A stretch of DNA of 64,000 bases from Monocercomonoides exilis (Eukaryota; Preaxostyla; Oxymonadida; Polymastigidae), in contig LSRY02000043.1 of the NCBI GenBank assembly GCA_001643675.2, positions 604,501 through 668,500 on the forward strand, given 5' to 3'. The notes beneath the pieces are model-generated. The model did no database searches, was not told the origin of the DNA, and worked only from the letters and a program-made list of their open reading frames with translations. The position numbers were made by a program, and so were the translations under genes. Shown here one piece after another: positions 13,701 to 24,200 of the stretch (position 1 is the stretch's first letter; the number at the start of each line of letters is the position of its first letter).

Positions 13701-16446
13701 AGGAAAAGAAGTGGAAGCAAACAGTTCTGAAAGTGAGAAAGGTTTTTGTTCTATGTTTTCTTCGCTTGTTTGTTTGGGATTCAGAACATTGAGATCTAAA
13801 TGGGGTGAGTAAGAGACTGAAAGAGGAGAAGCAGAAGAAGAGGAAGAGGGAAAAGAAGCTAAAGTTGAAGAAGAGGAGAAAGAGGAAGAAGATGATGATA
13901 AATGTGAAGATGATGAGAATGCTGCATATGCTGACACTGGCCTACTGTTTTTGTTGTAAGACGAGTAGGAGCGAGGAGTGGGGCGATGATGATGAAGAAG
14001 ATATTGATTTTGTTGTTCCTGTTGATTATTATGATGTTTATTATTGTTATTATTATTAGTAGTAGTAGTATTAGTATTTTTATAATCATCTGCTCTCTTT
14101 CTTGGAATGCGAGGAAAATTGATGGTGGAAACAGAGCAAGATGCGAAGGAGCGAGTAGAAGCAGCAGAGATTGTTGACTGTGAAGGAGGGGTTATTTGCC
14201 TTTGAGAAATATTTTGAGTAACATTCTGTTTATTTTGTCTCCCCTTTTTGCTTTCTTTTCTCTGTTTTCTCTTGTTTTTCCCTTTTCTTTTCGATTCTTC
14301 TCGTTCTGCTTCTTTGAAGTTGTTGATTGTTTTCTCTCTGTTTGAGCGCGAGAGCAAGAAAGAGGCAGAAGAAGGACGAAAATACGAAGGCTTCTTCGGA
14401 AGAGGGCGGCCCCACTTTCTCTCTTTTGCAGGCAAAACTTGCTGGAAAATGGGGGTTTTTCTTTGTTTTTTCGTTTTTTTGAAAGAATGTGGAATTATTT
14501 GTTGATCAAATGAACGAAAAGATGCATCATCATCATCATCATCTTCTTCTTCTTCTTCATTATTATTGTTATTATTCTCATTGTTATTGTTATCTTCTTT
14601 TTCTTCTTCTGCTTCTGCTTCTTCTCTATCTTCTTCTTCATTGTCTTCATCTATTTCATTTTCATCAAATTCTTCAGTGTCTTCTGCTTTGTCACTTTGA
14701 TTTGTTTTTCTTCTGTTATTTTCAGTGCTAAAAAGATCATCTTTTTCTTCTTCAATTCTTTCATCTGACTTTATTTGTTGTTGAAAATTCTCAGGAAAAG
14801 AAGAAGAAGAGGAGGAGGAGGAGGAAGGACGAATACGAGGAGATAAAAGCGGAGGAGAAGGAGAGTTGGGACAGCAAGGAGAAGATGGTGGAGGAGGCGG
14901 AGAAGAAGAAGATGAGGAAGAAGTATTGGATGAAGAAGAACTCATTTGATAACCAGGAAATGAGCACTGAAAATCTTTCGGGTCAAAATCGACCAATTGT
15001 AAAGGAAGAGGTGAGGCGCCAACAGACCGAGAGGAAAGCGAAGAAATGGAGCGATCCAAGCGAAAACGGCGAGACGATGGGGAAGGAGAAGGAGAAGGAA
15101 TAGAAGAAGAAGATGAAGAAGAAGAGGAGGAGGAAGAAGAAGAATTGGACGAAGAAGAATTAATTGTAGAGGAAGAGGAAGATTTGCCAGATTTCGAAGA
15201 AAAAGTTTTTGGCCGTTTGGATGAAGCAGGTGCGGCAAGCGACGAGGAAGAAGGCGATGGCATTGTTGGAGAGGGACTTCGAGAAGGGAGAGGAGAAGAG
15301 CGAAGAGAACGAGAATAAGATTGGAAGGAATGAGATCTTTTGATTGGCAGACGACGTGATGATGTGTTGGAACGCGAGGTTTTTGTGGAGGATAAGGGTC
15401 TGGTTGTGGAGGGCGATGTTTTGGCAGAAGAAGAAGAAGAAGAAGAAGAAGAGGATTTATAGTAAGAAGAAACGGAGGAAGAAGATGTTGATGATGAAAT
15501 AAAAGCAGAAGGATCTGCATAGCTTTGCGAAAAGCGAGAAACAGAAGTGGAGGTTGGTGAGTTTAACTGCGAAAACAGCTGGTTTTCGTGAGAAGAGTGT
15601 TTTGCAGAGCTCAAAGATGAGCAAAGCGACAGAGCCGTGTAAGAAGGTGTTTGAAACCCGAATCGAGGTGAATGCGGAGATAGTGGAGACAAAGGGGTGA
15701 GGGGAGAGTGAGATGTTGGAGAAACAGATGAAAGCTCTCTTGATAGGCTGTGATCAATTCCATCGTCAGGAAACTGGAAATAGCTATCTCCAAGAGCATC
15801 TTTGTCCAATGGAATTGGTTCAATATCGCCCATTTTATGAGAATGTGATGTGATTTTTGGAGAAAGTGGAGACACCGAAGGGATAAATACATCATCTGTC
15901 CCGGCAGGATTTTGAGGAAAAAAATCGGCTGGCAAAACAATACCACGTTGCGTTGGGATGTTGATGTGTAAATTTCTTTGATTGACTATTTGTTCATCAA
16001 TGTCTCCGCTGTCATGCTCATTATCATTACTTTTGTTCAAAAGGACATGCTCATCGTCATTGTTATTATCATTCAGAGTTGTATGTTGCTTCTTTCGATG
16101 ATCCTTTTGATTATCCTTTTGATTTTCTTTTATATTGTCCTTTTTATTTTCCTTTTTATTGTCCTTTTTATTGTTCTTTTGATGGCGAACGTATGTGCGT
16201 TCGTATCTTCTTAAATTTCACATAAAAATAAACAAAGCAAGAATAACAAACTTTTTTCCAAAAATTTGCTCACGCTTTCCTTTGGAGTCTTACCAGCAAA
16301 ATAGAAACAAATAGAGTGAATAAAACTTTAAAAATTAGCATACTTAACAGCTCTTTTAAAAGTAACGAGAGTTCTTGATTTCTGGAATCCTCAAAGTTGT
16401 CATTTTGTTGGGTTTTCAGCGAAAGTAAAATTTGTGGAATGTTCAT
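10782..16446 (-). CDS. Giant Ser-rich low-complexity protein with putative N-terminal membrane anchor
   Basis: Two exons, 16446-16274 and 16209-10782, join through a 64-nt GTGAGC...AAG intron to give 1867 codons ending in TAG. The short first exon starts at an ATG and encodes a hydrophobic stretch ('LSMLIFKVLFTLFVSILLV', residues about 38-56) followed by basic residues, which fits a signal anchor with the rest cytoplasmic. The remainder is dominated by Ser runs, Pro/Ser/Arg patches and several Glu/Asp blocks, so it is largely disordered. Ser/Arg/Pro repeats ('SSRPSSSRPSSSRPSSSR') occur near 11600-11560. No enzyme or binding domain was recognised. The length of open frame (5.4 kb) and clean in-frame splice support a real gene. 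The anchor depends on my exon-1 model; without it the second exon has no in-frame ATG near its start. Confidence 0.7.
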
Positions 16447-16712
16447 TTAAACTTGGCAGAATACACTTCTTTTGAAAAATATAAAGTCATTCAACTTTAT
16501 TTTGTAAATTTAAATCAGGAGAAATTGAAAAATCAAAATAATAAGGTTCAAATCACTGCTTTTTTAACTTTAAATTAGAATGAAAAAACTTTATTAATTT
16601 TCATTTTTTGCTTAATCTTTTAACATACGAATTTTTGAAAATGTCAGTCATTACTCTTCATCTGTGACCTTTGATCAAATCAATATTTTTGTTTCCCATA
16701 AAAAATATATAG
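16447..16712. promoter_or_regulatory. Divergent intergenic region (shared promoter candidate)
   Basis: This 266-bp region separates two divergent start codons: the Ser-rich protein on the minus strand and the syntaxin-like gene on the plus strand. It must hold both promoters, possibly shared. It is AT-rich, with no motif I can name. Confidence 0.4.
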
Positions 16713-17910
16713 ATGGCTTTTATTGATCATACAGAAGCTTTTAAAAGATTTAGAGTAACTCATGTGCGCCCTTCGCTTGCGAGAATGGGTGATTCTCCAT
16801 TTGTTGGAACTTCCATGATGACTCAAGTTGAAATGACAGAAGATGAATCTCAGAAACCTCAGTGGATGAAATTGACAGAACTCATAAAGATGATTGTTGT
16901 AGAGATACATAAAGGAAGTGTGAATTAATGTTAAACATATTTTAATTATAAATCTTTTGTAAAGTGGACGAATTGAATGGTCTTTACCGAAGTTCCACAA
17001 TTGTGCGAGATTTTGACAGTTCTGATGCATCAAGCAAAATTGAAGTTACGAGCGATCGAATCACGACTGTACGTTTTTTTGTTGCATTGAAACTTATTAT
17101 TTATCAACAATTTTTCCATTTTAACTTAGTTATTTTCGAAAGCCCAAAAAGCTGTGATGGCGCTTTTCCCGAAGCAGTATCATCAATATCTTGATAATCC
17201 AGATTTGCCTCTCCCGATTGGGGAAACGATTGCTAATTTACAAATCCGAAAGAATTTGCAAATGGAAATGAGCACAGAAATAACTGAGCTTTCTCAAGAA
17301 TTCCGATCAATGCAAAGAGTGCACATGCAGAGTTTGCTTTACTGCTTCACATATTTTAAAATTCATTCTTTTGTTTCATGTGCTGCATTTGTTTAGAGCT
17401 TCAAGGAAAAGACACTTCATCATCTTCTTCAGAGCCAACATCTTCATTTGATGAGCCGGAAATTGTGTATACTAGAGTTTGCTGGAAAATATCTAAGCAA
17501 TTGTTATTTTAACTGCTGTTGGATCTTTTATCAAAACGGTACGTTTTCTTATTTATTCTTAGGGTTTCACAACAGAACAAGAAGAAGCTGTCGCATATGC
17601 ACGCGAAAATGCTCAGGAGCGACTTAACGAAATCAAGCAAATTGCTCGTTCAATGAATGAACTTGCGCAAATGTTCCAAGAAATGCACATGATGATCGTA
17701 GAGCAGGGTACTCTTCTGGACAGAGTGGATCAGAACCTCGTCAGCGCAAGAGAAAACACACAAGAGGCTGTGAAAGAGCTGGTGAAGGCAAACGAGCACC
17801 AGAAAGCTTCGAGAATGAAGCTGTGTATTTTATTGCTGGTAGCTTTGATTGTGGCTGTTGTGATTTGTTTAATGGTTTTTAAAGTCATTCCAATAAAGAA
17901 AAAGGATTGA
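16713..17910 (+). CDS. Qa-SNARE of the syntaxin-16/Tlg2 type
   Basis: This would act in endosome-to-trans-Golgi membrane fusion. Exons 16713-16917, 16965-17068, 17130-17331, 17397-17476 and 17563-17910 sum to 939 nt (312 aa) with all phases consistent. The N-terminal Habc-like helices include 'LFSKAQKAV', the position of the corresponding helix in syntaxin 16. After 'YTRGFTTEQEE' comes the SNARE motif with the diagnostic 'IVEQGTLLDRVDQN' zero-layer segment (central Gln), then a C-terminal hydrophobic tail anchor ('LCILLLVALIVAVVICLMVF') and a short basic end. The R-G-F-T lead into the SNARE helix and the 'MIVEQGT' core favour Tlg2/STX16 over other syntaxins. Introns are 47-86 nt and several use GTTTG donors. 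Confidence 0.88.
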
Positions 17911-18468
17911 GAATATTTTAGAGAAAGTTTTGAGTTCTGTGTATAAGAATGAAGGATCAGTTATTGTTTTACTTTTTCTTTTTCTTTATTAATTCTTCTT
18001 TTATTTTTCGAGTGAGCAATTAATAACCTTTTTCTTAATTTAACATTTCAAAAATTTCCCACCAACTATTCGTCAAAATTATTCATGTATTTTTTGTATT
18101 AGAAATTTTTTATTTTCAAGATGAAAAACAATCAATAATTCAACTAATTTCTTTTTCTTTTTCTGTTTTCAAAGTCAATCCCTTCATTCAACTTTTTTCT
18201 ATCGTGCATCAAAAAGAGGAATTCACTCTATTGCACATTTTTAAATTTTTTAGATAAATGAAAAGATAAAACTTTTGAGGTTATATCAAAAAGATAAAAA
18301 TTAATTAGCTGTTGCAAAAAAAATGTTTAAGAAATAAAAACTCATATTCGTTTTTTCTATCCTTTATATCATCTGTTAAACAAATATAAAAGAAAAATAA
18401 TAAAATAGTTGTTATTTTGAGACAAACAACAAATTTTAATAAGGGAACAAGAAGTGAAGTTCGCTGAA
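17911..18468. other. Intergenic gap without visible gene
   Basis: This lies between two co-directional genes. It is AT-rich with T runs typical of 3' flanks and promoters in this window. No reading frame of interest and no repeat was noticed. Confidence 0.5.
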
Positions 18469-19338
18469 ATGGCTGCTACTTCTTCGTTTCGACAATTTTC
18501 TCAAGCTTTTCATGCAAGGCCTATAGGAAGAATGCTTTATGATATTGTTAATTACTTAGATGAAAATCGTGGAGAAATTTCTTTTCAAGATATAAAAAGA
18601 ATTTTGGACATTGACATTGAAGGAAATAAAGATCTTTTGGAAAGCTTATCGGACAATGTGAAGATTAACTTTATATTACATGATAAAAAACTTTCTTATA
18701 AGCCAATGTTTGCAGCAAAAACGCTTGAAGATATTCATTTTATTGTTCAAACCCATCCAGATGGTTTATATTTATCTGATGTTGCTGATTCGTGCAAAGA
18801 TGCATGGAAGCACATTGCAGAACTCGTTCATCATCAATATTTGTTTGCTATAGTTTCAAGAGATTCAATAGAGAATCCTCTTCCAGTTTTTCCCTCTTTA
18901 CCACCAGCTTCTCCATCTGGATCTTTCACTCCTCTCAATTTATTGCGTATACCAGTTGAAGATAAATTTCAAATGAAAACTTCTTCTCAATTTGTCCCTC
19001 CTACACTTGGCTTAACACAAAAATCTTCATATATCGAGACTTCTTCTGTTATTCTTTTTCCGAATGAGTTACGAATTGATTTTACAATTCCAGATGACAT
19101 TAAAGAACTTTGGAAGCAAAGTCATCCTTCTTCTTTTTCAGATCTTATCAGCACACTTGGAAAGCAAGGAATTACTTCATTGTCAGATCCAACAAAAAGA
19201 ACGATTTCAAAACAAACTGGGAAAAAAGGCAAAAAAGGTTCAACTAAGGCTCGTTCAAAACGATTCCCTAAAATTACAAATGTGCATTTAATTCCAGATC
19301 CTGCTCTATTTTTCAGCGGAAAGCTGACAAGTTTTTGA
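18469..19338 (+). CDS. GTF2E2: Transcription initiation factor TFIIE subunit beta
   Basis: TFIIE beta pairs with TFIIE alpha in the RNA polymerase II preinitiation complex and helps recruit and regulate TFIIH. The single-exon frame gives 289 aa, close to the family's usual size. It opens with a winged-helix region ('GRMLYDIVNYLDENRGEISF') and a second winged helix, followed by a Pro/Ser linker. The C-terminal part has the family pattern '..F.IPDDIKELWKQ', 'LGKQGITSL' and a basic Lys/Arg tail with 'NVHL'. I chose the ATG at 18469 because the frame upstream only offers a GTG. It is intronless, unlike most neighbours. Identification rests on order of motifs and length. Confidence 0.85.
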   Translation: MAATSSFRQFSQAFHARPIGRMLYDIVNYLDENRGEISFQDIKRILDIDIEGNKDLLESLSDNVKINFILHDKKLSYKPMFAAKTLEDIHFIVQTHPDGLYLSDVADSCKDAWKHIAELVHHQYLFAIVSRDSIENPLPVFPSLPPASPSGSFTPLNLLRIPVEDKFQMKTSSQFVPPTLGLTQKSSYIETSSVILFPNELRIDFTIPDDIKELWKQSHPSSFSDLISTLGKQGITSLSDPTKRTISKQTGKKGKKGSTKARSKRFPKITNVHLIPDPALFFSGKLTSF

Positions 19339-19666
19339 TTTGATCTATTTCTTTTTTATTTTTTTTCAACAATTGCGATTGTAATAGTTATCCTTTTTCT
19401 TTTTTTCTTTTAAAAGAAGAATTATTTTTTTGATGCTTTTGGAAACTTTGATTATCGTTTTCCAAAGATGCAATAGTAAAAAGTATTTATCAATGGAAAA
19501 AAATAGAATGTGCAAAAATGCTTGAAGTGATTTGAAGTGATTTTGATTTTTGAGAAGAGATTAAGAAATAGGATCTTAGACGTTCAAACTGTAAACAAAA
19601 ATTAGTTCCAGATTTGAATGAACGCTTTAATTTTCAATTCTAAAAACAATTTACGAACGTGATGCT
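19339..19666. other. Convergent 3' intergenic region
   Basis: This 328-bp AT-rich region between convergent genes (TFIIE beta and the acidic protein) should carry both polyadenylation regions. There is no other visible content. Confidence 0.5.
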
Positions 19667-21019
19667 TCAACTTAATAAATCGCTATCTTCATCCTCAGTC
19701 GTTTCCTTTGAATTTGTCAACCTCTGAAGCCTTCGATATCTGCCTAATGAAGACGTTGTACCAGTTTCACTGGAATTCTGTTTTCTCTTTTCTGCTTCCT
19801 GTGAATTTTGGTTTTCGGTTGTCATTTCTTCCAACTGAGATTCACTTGATTGCCTTTCTTCGCTGCTTTCCCCTTCGTCTGACTGTTCATCATCGTTATC
19901 CTCATCCTCATCATCATCATCATCTTCGCTTTGAATTGATTTATCTCCTGTGCTTTCATCATTTGAATCTGAAGATGACTTCGATGTGTCATCGGACAAA
20001 TCAGAACTTTCTGAATCTTCACTATCATTTTCACTACCATCATACGCATTACTTATCAATCTTTTGTGCTTTTGCAGTCTCACTTTCTTTAAATCGGCTT
20101 TCCGTCTCTTTTCAATCTTCTTCTGCTTTTTGATCTCTTCTTCTCTCATTTTCTTGCGCCACTGATTTGATTGCTTTGCTTCGTTATCTGCATAGAACTC
20201 GACATTTGGCCTGTATTCATCTTCTGTTGGAGTTTCGCTTTCATCTTCAAAAACTGCTTCTAATTCGTTCAAATTTCCAACTTCTTCCTCTGAAGTTTCT
20301 TCTGAAGTTGTTTCTTCTCCTTCTTCTGCTTTATCGTCAAAATATGAATCTTCCTCCTCTTCTTCATCCTCTTCATCCTCTTCATCCTCTTCATCCTCTT
20401 CATCCTCTTCATCCTCTTCATCTTCCTCTTCCTCTTCCTCATTCGCTTTTGCTTTTTCTTCTTTCATAACATCTTCCACTTTGTTATCTTCATCATTATC
20501 CTCATCATCTCCTTCTTTTTCTTTTTCCGCCATTCCATTATCTTCTATTTCTTCATTTTCCATTTTTTTATAAGAAGTATGCTTTTGTGTTTTCTTTGTT
20601 TTTTCTTTTTCTGCATTCGTTTCATTAAAATCTTCCCCATCTGAGTAATCTTCAATTGCATCAGTGTCATCTTCGACGTCAAAGTCGCATCCTTCCTTCT
20701 TTTCTTTTTCCAATTGGTTATCTTTTGATTCACAAAAATGCGATGTATCACTCTCTTTTTCAGTATTCCCCGAAGAAAAAAGTTTTCTAAAAGATGTGCA
20801 TTTTCCGATTTAAGTTAATTTTAATATACATAATAATTTTCTTTTTTTTACAAACGTTTCAGTTTCTGGTTCCTCCACCGTCACAACAGAAGAACTTCTG
20901 TGAACAACAACTTTAGTTTCAGTTTCTGGCTTGCTTCTCCGCATTTGTTTGATAGATCTCTTCTTCAAGTTAATTAAGTGCTTGTATTTTGTAAATAGTG
21001 ATTTGTTGTCCTGTATCAT
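19667..21019 (-). CDS. Highly acidic low-complexity protein (427 aa), unknown
   Basis: Exons 21019-20856 and 20786-19667 join in frame (1284 nt, 427 aa) through a 69-nt GTTTG...TAG intron. Exon 1 is basic ('NLKKRSIKQMRRSK'). Exon 2 is dominated by Asp/Glu with an 'EED' tandem run near 20440-20350 and a second Ser/Asp/Glu block near 20050-19860. A short basic Lys/Arg island in between ('MREEEIKKQKKIEKRRK') could be a nuclear or nucleolar targeting signal. Alternating acidic and basic blocks resemble nucleolar or chromatin-associated scaffold proteins, but no specific family is recognisable. The ATG at 21019 is the only suitable start before the upstream gene's promoter. Confidence 0.7.
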
Positions 21020-21259
21020 AGATTTTTGTTTCCTCTAGCTGCTTTATTTTTATAAATATTAAAAAACTTTATTTATTAGTTATGCTATAAAAGATAATCA
21101 ATATAAACAAGAATAGAGCAATATAATCTAATTTCCAATTCAAAAATACCTTTTGCTGTGTTCAATAATTTTTCTAAAATGAATATCAAATTTTCTGAAA
21201 ATTTATGTTCCCATTTGTTTATTTTAAAATAAAATAATAATTATTCATCAATTAATGAA
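21020..21259. promoter_or_regulatory. Divergent intergenic region (shared promoter candidate)
   Basis: These 240 bp lie between divergent starts of the acidic protein and the 1862-aa protein. The region is very AT-rich, with no motif I can name. Confidence 0.35.
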
Positions 21260-24200
21260 ATGGAATCTACAAGAGATTCCACTATTTTGTTTCAACGACG
21301 CTTATTGAAATTACAAGATGTATGTTTTATTTGTTGAATAAAGTTATTTCTTTTTTTCTTTTTGATTATTTTCAAATATTTATTGTTTAGCACATTTCTC
21401 ATCTTTCATCGCTATTACAGTATGATGCAATTGCGCATGCTATGTCCCTTAGTAATGACAGTTCAAAGTTCTTGCATGTTTGTTTATCGTTTTTTATTTG
21501 ACGGGATTTTATTGTTTTTTCTTTAATTCTTTTAGGATCGCTTTACGGAAATTATGATCAAGTCAATATGTAATGGTTAGCTTTATTATCATTTCTTATT
21601 TATTATTGAAACATTTATTTGTTTATTATTTTTATTTTCACAGAACAGGAACAAAGAATCGCTGAATATGAATTATCAATCGAAAAGCATCGTCTTTACG
21701 AATCAAAACTCAAATTAAAAATAAAAGAATTGAAAGATAAAATTCGCTCAAGCAATGAGAAAATCAATGAGAAAATCAATGATATCATTTATGAGCATAT
21801 TCCTGAAGAATCATCGAAGAATGAAACTTTTCAGCTCAAAACGGTCGTCGAGCAGATTGACAAGCTGATATACGACACAAGAGCAATTTTATCTCATAAA
21901 AAATCGGAAGGGGATTGCAAACGAGATTGTATGAACTTAAGGCAACATGAATTCAAAGACACAATGGACAGTCTGTTAAAAATGCATTCTGAGTTATTAA
22001 GGCAAAACAAGAAGCTTACAGACATACTCGATCAGATAACCACACAGCAATCCGAAGCAAACAACAAACGCTTCAAACAAGATTCAAAAACTGAAACGGA
22101 ATTTTCTCCTCAAATAGAAGCTGTATTGAAAAAAGACCCTCTCTCAAAAACAACTGCTACAAAGACAACTTCTTTTTCTTCTTCTTCTTCTTCTTCATTC
22201 GAAAGTCAACAGTCAAATCCAGTCAAACAACCAACATCAAATGATATTCACTCAATTACTGCCGGTCAGCAAATAAATAAACCCGGTCCTTTGTCTGATG
22301 CATCATACTTTCCACAGTCATCATCATCATCATCATCATCTTCTTCTTCTTCTTCCTCTTCTTCAACTTCTTTTGTTAATAATCCCTCTTTGCCTACTTC
22401 TTTATCGCACACACATTTCAATCCACAGCAAGAGATTGAAAAATCCTCATTGCAATCATCAGCATCTCAACAGCGAGTAATCCTACTTCGTGCTCCGATG
22501 AAGCAGAACATGTTGAACTTACATCCGAAATTGGTGTATTCTGAACAAGATCCATTGAATGTTTCTTCATTTGCTTCACAGCCGCAGATGAATAAGAAAG
22601 GAAATGAGATTATAAATAAAGAAAAATTAGAAGAAAATTCTTCTTTTTTGGAGAAAACAAAAGAGAAAGATGTTTCAGTCACAATGGAAACGTTGTCTTC
22701 ATTAACACCAATTGAAGAAAATTCAATGATTTCGCCAGATGTTTTACAGGAAGAAGAAGATTCATTGGCAGTTTATTTAGACAACACGAATGTTTCAGAT
22801 ATTTTAGTGAAACACATTTTTAATACACCTCAATTAATTTCTTCAACTCTTTTTTCTTCTTCTTCAGCCACTTCTTCTTCCTCTCCTTCTCCTTCTTCTC
22901 CTTCTTCTCCAATTTCCACCTTCATTTCGCCTTCACTTCAATCAAAAACAGACAAAAAAGAGGTTATCTTGTCAAATCATATCACAGAATCCACTCTCAA
23001 ATCAACAATTTCATCTGAAAATTCAACAAACAATGAAATTTTGGCTGAAGAGAAGCAAAAATCGTCTTCCCTCCAACAAGAAAATTGCATTTCACTCAAA
23101 GAACAACATCATCAACAAGAGAAAGAGAAAGAGAAAGAGAAAGAAGATAAAGGAATTAAGAAAGAAGAAGAGAAAAACATGAGTTTAACATCATCTTCAA
23201 TGAAACTTGAGAATAAACAAGAAGAAATCTTTGAAAGGAAAGCCAAAGAAGAGTGGGAAATCGAAAAGTCTCTTTTAATCAAAGAGAAAAAAACAGAAAA
23301 AAGAAAACTTGAAGCAAAATTACGACGAGCGATTGCTTCTGCAAAGTTAGATCTGAAAAATGCGAAAGCAGAAAACGAAGTGAAAATAAAAGAGGTTGAA
23401 AGAATGAAAAACGAAGAAATAAGAAAATTGCAAAGTCAGCTGGAAGAGCAGAAGAGGCTTTTGACGCTGCTTCGGCTGGAGAGAGAAAGAAGAGAAGAAG
23501 AAGAAATGAGAAGAGAAAGGGAAATAAAGTTAGAAAAGAAGTTTTATGATGATGAAAGGGAAGTTGGAGAAAGAGTTAAACAGAAAGGGAAAGAAGAAGA
23601 GGAAGAAAAAGAAGAAGATTACAAAAGAAACACACAAACAAGAGAAAGAAGAAACGATAAAGGTGATGCCAAAGAAGGCAAAGATGAAATTATTGACAAA
23701 TGCGAAGACGAAGATATTTCTCATCAAAAGTCTCAAACAAATTCATCTTCAGATTTTGGTGTGTTTCGAAGCAAGTATCCGAAGCAGCGTCCTCTTATTT
23801 CTTCTCTTTCGCCCACAAGAAGTCAATTAATGAATGAAATGAAGGAGAAAGAGAAAAGGCAACAAGAAGAAATGAGGCAGATGAATGGGAAATGGAGTGG
23901 AATTGTGGAAAAGTTGAGGAAAGAGAAGGAAAACGAAAGAAGATGTTGGGAAGAAGAAAAGATGAAATTAGAGAAAGAAATCGAAAACAGATTAAAAGAA
24001 GAAGAGGAAATGAAAATTGCGTTTGGAAAAAGAGAGGAAGAATTTGAAGTTTATTTGGAGGAGTTGAAAATGGAGAGAAATAAACTTGTTTCAGAAAACA
24101 GTCACTTAATGGCAAAGTTGGATGCTCTGAAATTGAGTATGCTGAGAAAGGAGCAGAAGAGCAAAGAAGAGCAAAGAAGAGGAGGGGAAGAAGGAGAAGA

